Source of the DNA: Clostridiales bacterium | Lineage (GTDB): Bacteria; Bacillota; Clostridia; Oscillospirales; Acutalibacteraceae | Assembly: GCA_019416395.1 (NCBI GenBank) | Contig: DXXH01000107.1 | Coordinates: forward strand, 1 to 6,966 | Reading direction: 5' to 3' | Length of the DNA: 6,966 nt | In this document: positions 1 through 4,297 of the stretch, piece by piece | Layout: each line of letters starts with the position of its first letter | Numbering within the stretch: the stretch's first letter is position 1 | Program-made: the position numbers and the translations under genes | The notes under the pieces: model-generated | The model's input: the letters and a program-made list of their open reading frames with translations, nothing else | Database searches by the model: none | Told to the model about the DNA's origin: nothing

Positions 1-55
1 GCACCGCTGCTCGCTTACCAGGGCTTTCCTTCCCCGTCGAAACCTTTACATCCCC
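1..55 (-). ncRNA. ssrA: tmRNA (ssrA), 5' end only, cut by window edge
   Basis: Read on the minus strand, this begins GGGGATGTAAAGG and continues into TTTCGACGGGGA. That matches the strongly conserved tmRNA 5' end, where GGGG starts the acceptor stem and the UUCGAC motif forms the T-loop-like D-arm region of the tRNA-like domain. tmRNA with SmpB rescues stalled ribosomes and tags the nascent peptide. Only about 55 nt are in the window, so the tag frame, pseudoknots and 3' acceptor half are not visible. The 5' end is placed at position 55 by the GGGG. It lies 7 nt past the smpB stop, the usual smpB-ssrA order in Firmicutes. I saw no strong separate promoter in the end of smpB, so co-transcription followed by 5' processing is plausible but inferred. 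Confidence 0.88.
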
Positions 56-62
56 AGATAAA

Positions 63-530
63 CTAACGGTTCCGTTCCTTGAGTGTACGCTCAATGTCGC
101 GCTTGGCGGCTTTTTCCGCCATGTCAGCCCGCTTGTCATAGAGCTTTTTGCCGCGGCATAAACCTACTTGGACTTTCACTTTGGAATCTTTGAAATACAG
201 GGATAAGGGAATTAAAGAATACCCTTGCTGCTTTACAATGCCATAAAGCCGCAGGATCTCCTTCTTGTGCATCAAAAGCCGCCTTACCCGCATAGGATCC
301 CGGTTAAAAATATTGCCAAAATCATAGGGGCTAATGTGGCAGCCGTTTAAAAGCATTTCCCCGTTTACGACGGAACACCAGGCGTCTTTCAAATTCGCCC
401 GGCCCTGCCGCAGGGATTTCACTTCGGTGCCCACAAGCTCGATGCCAGCTTCAAAGCTTTCCTCTACGAAATAATCGTGGAAAGCTTTTTTGTTTTGCGC
501 AATAGTTTTTGTATTGGCTTTACCTGCCAC
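63..530 (-). CDS. smpB: SsrA-binding protein SmpB
   Basis: SmpB is the 155-aa cytoplasmic partner of tmRNA. It binds the tRNA-like domain and mimics the anticodon stem in the decoding centre of stalled ribosomes during trans-translation. Visible family signatures are the N-terminal NKKAFHDYF segment (residues 13-21), GTEVKSLRQG (34-43), the HISPYDFGNIFN core (65-76), and GKKLYDKR (127-134). A basic C-terminal tail (KAAKRDIERTLKERNR) follows, of the kind that becomes helical in the mRNA channel. Length is typical for the family. The start is GTG at 528-530, with AAAAGGGGG seven nt upstream. The next gene on the strand is ssrA after 7 nt, which confirms the role. Nothing is truncated or odd apart from the GTG start. 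Confidence 0.97.
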   Translation of the reverse strand: MAGKANTKTIAQNKKAFHDYFVEESFEAGIELVGTEVKSLRQGRANLKDAWCSVVNGEMLLNGCHISPYDFGNIFNRDPMRVRRLLMHKKEILRLYGIVKQQGYSLIPLSLYFKDSKVKVQVGLCRGKKLYDKRADMAEKAAKRDIERTLKERNR

Positions 531-537
531 GATTATT

Positions 538-546
538 CCCCCTTTT
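538..546 (-). promoter_or_regulatory. Ribosome binding site of smpB (supports GTG start)
   Basis: On the minus strand AAAAGGGGG sits 7 nt before GTG at 530-528. No ATG lies at suitable spacing, so it supports the GTG start. Confidence 0.75.
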
Positions 547-572
547 CAAAGCGTTTACCGTTAAGTTTCATT

Positions 573-602
573 ATTATAGCACATTCCCCTGTCGAAAGGC
601 AA
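573..602 (-). promoter_or_regulatory. smpB promoter with extended -10
   Basis: Minus strand: TTGCCT (602-597), an 18-nt spacer, then TATAAT (578-573) preceded by TGC, giving an extended -10 (TGTGCTATAAT). The -35 is only 4/6 but the -10 is perfect. The predicted transcript starts near 566, leaving a leader of about 36 nt before the GTG start. This promoter probably serves ssrA as well, unless ssrA has its own. Confidence 0.7.
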
Positions 603-661
603 GAAATTTTGGAAAACGTCATTTGATTCCTTGAAAAATAAATTTTATTTTTATTTTTTCT

Positions 662-694
662 TTTAATCCACCTTTAATTTTCCGAAACTATACT
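662..694 (+). promoter_or_regulatory. Promoter of the PepSY gene with 11-bp direct-repeat activator-like box
   Basis: A TATACT -10 lies at 689-694 without a recognisable -35. In the -35 region TTTAAT occurs twice (662-667 and 673-678), start to start 11 bp, ending 10 bp before the -10. Winged-helix response regulators of the OmpR/PhoB family typically bind tandem half-sites with about 11-bp periodicity in place of the -35 at activated promoters. The regulator itself is not in the window, so the assignment is an inference from layout. Confidence 0.45.
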
Positions 695-700
695 GAAGAC

Positions 701-719
701 ACAATCAAGAAACAATCAA
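701..719 (+). repeat. Direct repeat ACAATCAA x2, 11-bp period
   Basis: ACAATCAA occurs at 701-708 and 712-719, starts 11 bp apart, just downstream of the predicted -10 (689-694). The pair therefore covers the likely transcription start and early leader of the PepSY gene. It could be a second protein-binding site, for example a repressor site, or chance in an A-rich leader. Confidence 0.4.
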
Positions 720-755
720 CCGCGATACAAGCGAGTCATAGAGAGGAAGGTTTTT

Positions 756-1856
756 ATGAATTGGAAATTCTGGCAAAACAAGAAAGCACGGGTGGCCGTT
801 CCAGTAACGGCGGCTGCCGTAGTAGTTGTAGCAGTGGGGACCGTCATAGGAGTCAACCTTGCCGGTTCTGGCGGGATCACCCAGCAGCAGGCCCAGTCCA
901 TTGCCTTGAAGCATGCTGGCGTTGAAGAAGGGGATACCCTCGCTTTGCAGGTCAGCCGGGACGACGGTGTGTACGATGTGAGTTTCCGCACAGCGGATCG
1001 GAGTTATGAGTACGAAATCCAAAGCCGGTCTGGAAAAGTGCTGGATTTCTCTTATGAGTCCGCCAACGGTTCCGCACAGGCTTCGGGGAACTCTTCCAGT
1101 CAGGCCACACCCGCTTCAGGGGTCACCGAGGATCAAGCCAAAGCCATTGCCCTGGAGCATGCAGGTGTTGCGGAAAGTGACGCTACCTTCTATCGGGTAG
1201 AGCAGGATCGGGATAATGGCCGGAATGTGTATGAGGTGGAGTTTTACAGTGGAACCACGGAGTACGACTATGAGATCGACCGGGATACGGGGGAGATCGT
1301 AAGCTACGACGCTGACATTGAAGGCTGGAAGCCACAGGGCAGCGCCAAGACCAGCGGCCAAACGGGAACCAGCGCGGCGCAGGCCTCTGAGAGTTCCTCT
1401 GGTCAGGCTACAGCCACTTCGGGAATCACGGAAGACCAGGCAAAATCCATTGCCTTGGAGCATGCAGGCGTGGCAGAAGGCGACGTGACCTTCCATCGGG
1501 TAGAGCAGGACCGCGACCATGGCAGAAACCTCTATGAGGTGGAATTTTACGCTGGAACCACAGAATACGACTATGAGATCGACCGGAATACGGGGGACAT
1601 TGTGAGCTATGACTCCGATATTGAAGGTTGGGCTGTGTCTTCCCAGAGCGGTACGCCTGTGACCTTGGATCAAGCCCGCCAGCTGGTGGTGGACCGGATC
1701 TCGGGAATTGCATCTGGCGATGTGCAGATCCATGAGGATTGGGATGATGGCCGCCAGATTTACGAAGGGGAAGCCTGGTACAATGGCGTGGAGTACGAGT
1801 TTGAGATCGATGCGTCTACAGGGGCTTTTCTCCAGTGGAGCTCGGAACATCATTAA
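756..1856 (+). CDS. Membrane-anchored protein with four tandem PepSY domains
   Basis: The 366-aa protein starts at ATG 756 behind GAGGAAGG with a 5-nt spacer. A short basic N-terminus (KFWQNKKAR) is followed by one hydrophobic segment (about residues 12-37) without a lipobox, so it is likely an N-in anchor with the rest outside the cell. Four PepSY modules follow at about 41-100, 123-191, 224-292 and 302-362. Each has an ITxDQAxxIALxHAGV-like helix and a YEYEID..TG.I.SYD-like strand pair. Ser/Gly/Gln/Thr-rich linkers separate modules 1-2 and 2-3. The protein is acidic and has no cysteine. PepSY domains are known from M4 peptidase propeptides and cell-surface proteins, where a peptidase-inhibitory or binding role is proposed. 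No peptidase domain is present here, so the exact function is unknown. Modules 2 and 3 are 58/69 identical, an internal duplication. Confidence 0.88.
   Translation: MNWKFWQNKKARVAVPVTAAAVVVVAVGTVIGVNLAGSGGITQQQAQSIALKHAGVEEGDTLALQVSRDDGVYDVSFRTADRSYEYEIQSRSGKVLDFSYESANGSAQASGNSSSQATPASGVTEDQAKAIALEHAGVAESDATFYRVEQDRDNGRNVYEVEFYSGTTEYDYEIDRDTGEIVSYDADIEGWKPQGSAKTSGQTGTSAAQASESSSGQATATSGITEDQAKSIALEHAGVAEGDVTFHRVEQDRDHGRNLYEVEFYAGTTEYDYEIDRNTGDIVSYDSDIEGWAVSSQSGTPVTLDQARQLVVDRISGIASGDVQIHEDWDDGRQIYEGEAWYNGVEYEFEIDASTGAFLQWSSEHH
1077..1631 (+). repeat. Internal 303-bp-period duplication in the PepSY gene
   Basis: Codons 108-191 (1077-1328) and 209-292 (1380-1631) encode two 84-aa blocks. Each consists of a Ser-rich linker plus a PepSY module, and the period is 101 codons. 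Within the module 58 of 69 residues match (about 84%). Many synonymous third-base differences separate the copies, for example in the stretch encoding EHAGVAE, so the duplication is not recent. Confidence 0.88.
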
Positions 1857-1860
1857 AGGG

Positions 1861-1893
1861 AAAAGGTCCGGGAGCATGGCTTCCGGACCTTTT
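1861..1893. terminator. Bidirectional terminator between PepSY and hydrolase genes
   Basis: AAAAGGTCCGG (1861-1871) pairs perfectly with CCGGACCTTTT (1883-1893). The inner GAGC/GCTT bases extend the stem around an ATG triloop. Short U runs leave it on either strand. It lies between the stop codons of two convergent genes (1856 and 1904), so it can serve both. Confidence 0.85.
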
Positions 1894-1903
1894 ACGTGTG
1901 GCG

Positions 1904-2776
1904 TTACAGCTGGGGGTATAGTTGATCGAAAATAGCGCGGTTTAAAGTTTCCGTATCCCGGCATTCGGCCACCACGGAGATTACGCTGTCTTTGTCCCGG
2001 CAGAGAATGGACAATTGCCCGTATTTGCCGTCTGCCCGGAAAGTTCCCTGTTCTCCGCCCCAAAACAGGTAGCCGTATCCATAGGCGCCATTGTCCACCT
2101 GTTTGGAAGTGCTTTCCCGGATCCAGTCCGAAGACAGCAGCTGTTTTCCGTCCCAGAGACCGTTTCTCAAGTAAAACAGGCCGAAGGTGTGAAGTTCGGA
2201 TAAAGTGAAAAAGAGTCCCCCTGCTCCAAAGGTGTAGCCCTTGGGATCTATTTCCCAGGTGGGGTGGGTGATCCCCAAGTGGCTGAAAAGCCGGGGCGTC
2301 AGGTAAGAGGGAAGATCGCAACCTGCCCGGCGCTGGACCAGTACTCCCGCCAGATAAGGTCCTACGTTGTTGTAGACAAACCGGGTGTTAGGCTGTTGGG
2401 TGAAGGGAAGAGACAGGGAAAGCTTTACCCAGTTTTTCTCATCGTAGAAGGGGCGCTGGCCACCCATCAGGCTGCCCTTTTCCTGGCCCAGGCACATGGT
2501 CAACAGATCCCGCACGGTGGCTTGTTCCAAATTTTCGCTGACAGTTTCCGGCAAATCGTTGTGAAAAGCGTCCACAAGGCGTTCAGACAGGGAAACGAGC
2601 CCTTCCTGCACGGCAAATCCCACTGCGCAAGATGTGACGCTTTTACTGGCGGAATAAACATTCCGGCGGCATTCCTCGTCCCAGGTTTTGTAGGCAATGG
2701 TTTTGCCTTGCTGGGTAATTTTGATGCCCAATACGCCCAGCGCTTTGGCACTTTCCTCAAATCGTTCCAGATCCAT
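1904..2776 (-). CDS. Serine hydrolase, beta-lactamase (class C/penicillin-binding protein-like) family
   Basis: This 290-aa protein has the serine beta-lactamase-fold motifs. S42-A-S-K45 (in YSASKSVTS) holds the nucleophile and general base, and Y135-N-N137 takes the YxN position. K251-Y-G253 (in ADGKYGQ) takes the KTG-like position. The stretch GAGGLFFTLSELHTFGLF (about 185-200) is typical of this family. No signal peptide or membrane segment is seen, so it probably acts in the cytoplasm on an unknown ester or amide. It should not be read as antibiotic resistance. The longest open frame starts at 2809, but that codon falls at the predicted transcription start. The ATG at 2776 has GGGAAGGAG 8 nt upstream and is preferred. 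The gene is monocistronic, convergent with the PepSY gene and divergent from the DUF1540 gene. Confidence 0.88.
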   Translation of the reverse strand: MDLERFEESAKALGVLGIKITQQGKTIAYKTWDEECRRNVYSASKSVTSCAVGFAVQEGLVSLSERLVDAFHNDLPETVSENLEQATVRDLLTMCLGQEKGSLMGGQRPFYDEKNWVKLSLSLPFTQQPNTRFVYNNVGPYLAGVLVQRRAGCDLPSYLTPRLFSHLGITHPTWEIDPKGYTFGAGGLFFTLSELHTFGLFYLRNGLWDGKQLLSSDWIRESTSKQVDNGAYGYGYLFWGGEQGTFRADGKYGQLSILCRDKDSVISVVAECRDTETLNRAIFDQLYPQL

Positions 2777-2784
2777 GGTTGAAA

Positions 2785-2793
2785 CTCCTTCCC
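2785..2793 (-). promoter_or_regulatory. Ribosome binding site fixing the hydrolase start
   Basis: Minus strand GGGAAGGAG, 8 nt before ATG 2776-2774. It selects this codon over the upstream ATG at 2809-2807. Confidence 0.85.
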
Positions 2794-2811
2794 AAATTGG
2801 ATTTTGCATTT

Positions 2812-2840
2812 ATTATAAAAAGAATGGTTGAAAAAGTCCA
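2812..2840 (-). promoter_or_regulatory. Promoter of the serine hydrolase gene
   Basis: Minus strand TGGACT (2840-2835), a 17-nt spacer, then a perfect TATAAT (2817-2812). The predicted start is near 2805, about 29 nt before the chosen ATG. Confidence 0.7.
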
Positions 2841-2890
2841 TGATTTCCGAAAAAATCGGGATAAATAAGACAAACCGGGAGAGAATAACT

Positions 2891-2929
2891 TTTGCGAAGC
2901 GTTGAAGGTTTCGCAAATTTTCCCGAAAA
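2891..2929 (+). promoter_or_regulatory. Inverted repeats in the leader of the DUF1540 gene
   Basis: TTTGCGAA (2891-2898) and TTCGCAAA (2910-2917) form a perfect 8-bp inverted repeat with an 11-nt loop. It is followed at once by TTTTCCCGAAAA (2918-2929), a near palindrome ending one base before the ribosome site GAGGTG (2931-2936). Either an operator or a leader hairpin is possible. There is no U-tract, so it is not a typical terminator. No strong plus-strand promoter is evident. The best candidate is TTGAAA at 2828, 17 nt, AAAAAT at 2851, which is weak. Confidence 0.45.
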
Positions 2930-2942
2930 TGAGGTGCCTTCT

Positions 2943-3266
2943 ATGAACCGTTTGGAATGTCAGGTAACCAGTTGCCAGCATTTTCAGAACAATCAGTGCT
3001 GTTTGGCGGGCATTGAGGTGGACGGTCCTTCCGCCCAGGAAAGCAGCCAGACTTGCTGTGCTTCCTATGAGGAGCGCCGGCCTGGCTGTGGCCAGAACGC
3101 CATGGGTCAGAATCCCTCTGTAGACACAGAGATTCAGTGCCGGGTAAAGGGCTGCGCTCATAACACCCATAACCGCTGCCAGGCCCAGAACGTTTGCGTG
3201 GGAAGCTGCTGCGGCGATGTTTCCTCTAAGAGCGGCACCGAATGCCGTACTTTCCAGAACAAGTAA
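2943..3266 (+). CDS. DUF1540 domain protein, two Cys-rich modules
   Basis: This small 107-aa cytosolic-looking protein has 14 cysteines in two related modules. C6-x4-C11-x7-C19-x18-C38 is followed by a shorter Gly/Asn linker and C66-x4-C71-x7-C79-x21-C101. The pattern C.V..C.h....C.A..I.V....T.C..F matches DUF1540, a clostridial family of unknown function. The paired Cys sets suggest metal binding, zinc being likely, but that is inference. The frame is open from TTG 2892, but GAGGTG at 2931-2936 stands 6 nt before ATG 2943, which is the better start. The upstream part of the open frame overlaps the inverted repeat and has no family similarity. The gene is divergent from the serine hydrolase and is followed by its own terminator. 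Confidence 0.82.
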   Translation: MNRLECQVTSCQHFQNNQCCLAGIEVDGPSAQESSQTCCASYEERRPGCGQNAMGQNPSVDTEIQCRVKGCAHNTHNRCQAQNVCVGSCCGDVSSKSGTECRTFQNK

Positions 3267-3274
3267 AATAGGTG

Positions 3275-3310
3275 AAAGCGGTCTGAGGGGAACACTTCAG
3301 GCCGCTTTTT
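3275..3310 (+). terminator. Rho-independent terminator of the DUF1540 gene
   Basis: AAAGCGGTCTGAGG (3275-3288) pairs with CTTCAGGCCGCTTT (3295-3308). This gives 14 bp, with G-U pairs at two positions, a 6-nt loop and a TTTTT tail (3306-3310). It begins 8 nt after the stop codon. Confidence 0.9.
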
Positions 3311-3330
3311 CCATTTCAGGGCGGTTTTCT

Positions 3331-3359
3331 TTGCGGGAGAGAGTAGGCTGTGCTATAAT
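3331..3359 (+). promoter_or_regulatory. Extended -10 promoter of the HAD phosphatase gene
   Basis: TTGCGG (3331-3336), a 17-nt spacer, then TATAAT (3354-3359) preceded by TGC. The -35 is weak (3/6), as is usual for extended -10 promoters. The 11-mer TGTGCTATAAT is identical to that of the smpB promoter. The predicted start is near 3366. Confidence 0.75.
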
Positions 3360-3383
3360 GAAGCCGGAAACGAGAAATGGAAA

Positions 3384-3388
3384 AGGGG
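3384..3388 (+). promoter_or_regulatory. Ribosome binding site fixing the HAD start
   Basis: AGGGG (within AAAAGGGG, 3381-3388) stands 7 nt before ATG 3396. It is only 1 nt before the in-frame TTG at 3390, which is therefore unlikely to be the start. Confidence 0.75.
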
Positions 3389-3395
3389 TTTGACC

Positions 3396-4226
3396 ATGAC
3401 AATTGCGCTTGTGGCCTTTGATTTAGACGGCACCGCTTTGACGGAACACAAATATTTATCCCCGGGAAACCGGCAAGCGCTGGAAGAAGCTGCCCGGCGG
3501 GGAATCGTTCTGGTGCCTGCCTCTGGCAGAATGAAGGATTTCCTTCCTGAGGAAATCACAAGTTTGCCGGGGGTGCGGTATGTGATCACAGCCAATGGAG
3601 CAGGAGTATACGACTTGAAAGAGTCTGAGAATATCTGGCAGTGTTTGATTCCCAACGAGAAGGCCCGGGAAGTTCAAAAGGTATTGGACCAATATGATTT
3701 GTTCGAGGAATATTATAGCGGCGGCCGGGCCATTACCCGGAAGGGCGATCCAGAACGGGCTGTTTCCCATTATGGGTTTCCTCAGGAGAAACTCCATTTT
3801 CTCACAAAAGATTACAAGTTCGTGGACAGCTTGGGGGATATGCTTGCTCAAACGGATTTGTGTCCTGAGAAAATCAATCTGCCTTATTTGGCTACTCCCC
3901 AGCTGCGTCAGGAAGTTTGGCAGCGGGTTGAGGCATTGGGGGGCTTGCGGCTTACATCGTCCATTCCCGACAATATCGAGATCAATGTTCAGGGGGCGGA
4001 TAAAGGCAATGCTTTAAGGGAGCTGGCCCAGCGTTTGGGGATCCCCAGGGAAGAGGTCATGGCCTTGGGGGACAATGGTAACGACCTGACTATGCTGGAA
4101 TATGCCGGGGTATCCGTTGCCATGGGCGATGGCTCTCCTGAAGCGAAAAAGGCCGCCAAGTATGTGACCGTTTCCCACCGGGAAGACGGATTGGCCAAAG
4201 CGGTGGAGCGGTTCGCGTTGGTATGA
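3396..4226 (+). CDS. Cof-type HAD-IIB family phosphatase
   Basis: This 276-aa soluble protein has all four haloacid dehalogenase motifs. Motif I is FDLDGT with nucleophile D9 and acid/base D11. Motif II is PASGR with S43, motif III is K203 in GADKGNA, and motif IV is GDNGND with Mg2+ ligands around D226-D230. Residues between about 82 and 185 form the type IIB cap, which sets substrate choice. Cof-type enzymes dephosphorylate small phosphometabolites such as sugar phosphates and flavin or pyridoxal phosphate. The true substrate cannot be told from sequence. Length is normal for the family. The gene is monocistronic between a promoter at 3331-3359 and a terminator at 4251-4285, and converges on nfnB. 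The start at ATG 3396 is preferred over the in-frame TTG at 3390 on ribosome-site spacing. Confidence 0.93.
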   Translation: MTIALVAFDLDGTALTEHKYLSPGNRQALEEAARRGIVLVPASGRMKDFLPEEITSLPGVRYVITANGAGVYDLKESENIWQCLIPNEKAREVQKVLDQYDLFEEYYSGGRAITRKGDPERAVSHYGFPQEKLHFLTKDYKFVDSLGDMLAQTDLCPEKINLPYLATPQLRQEVWQRVEALGGLRLTSSIPDNIEINVQGADKGNALRELAQRLGIPREEVMALGDNGNDLTMLEYAGVSVAMGDGSPEAKKAAKYVTVSHREDGLAKAVERFALV

Positions 4227-4250
4227 ATCTAGAAAAGGGAAGAGACACGA

Positions 4251-4285
4251 AAAAAGTTCCGGAGAATGGTTCTCCGGAACTTTTT
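4251..4285. terminator. Perfect 16-bp bidirectional terminator between HAD gene and nfnB
   Basis: AAAAAGTTCCGGAGAA (4251-4266) pairs without mismatch with TTCTCCGGAACTTTTT (4270-4285) around a TGG triloop. There is a run of T on one side and A on the other, giving a U tail in both directions. It lies between the convergent stops at 4226 and 4298. Confidence 0.95.
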
Positions 4286-4297
4286 CTATGTAAAAAA

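Noticed and set aside
89..108. Separate ssrA promoter inside the end of smpB (TTGAG-like)
   Set aside because: No -10 at 16-18 nt spacing was found. A promoter there cannot be supported.
1077..1631. CRISPR or mobile repeat in the duplicated region
   Set aside because: The two copies are in-frame protein modules with codon-level divergence and have no spacers, terminal repeats or target duplications.
1116..2321. 401-codon open frame on the minus strand
   Set aside because: It is antisense to the PepSY gene and overlaps the hydrolase in another frame. It crosses the bidirectional terminator, has no recognisable motifs, and its product is low-complexity Arg/Pro/Leu-rich.
2264..2782. 172-codon plus-strand open frame
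   Set aside because: It is antisense to the serine hydrolase and has no family features.
2777..2809. N-terminal extension of the hydrolase from ATG 2809
   Set aside because: It coincides with the predicted transcription start and has no ribosome site. GGGAAGGAG lies inside the extension at perfect spacing for ATG 2776.
2892..2942. TTG-initiated extension of the DUF1540 protein
   Set aside because: It overlaps the inverted repeat, has no ribosome site and no family similarity. ATG 2943 has GAGGTG at 6 nt.
2757..3170. 137-codon minus-strand open frame over the DUF1540 gene
   Set aside because: It overlaps the DUF1540 coding region and both leaders. The Cys pattern and ribosome site support only the plus-strand gene.
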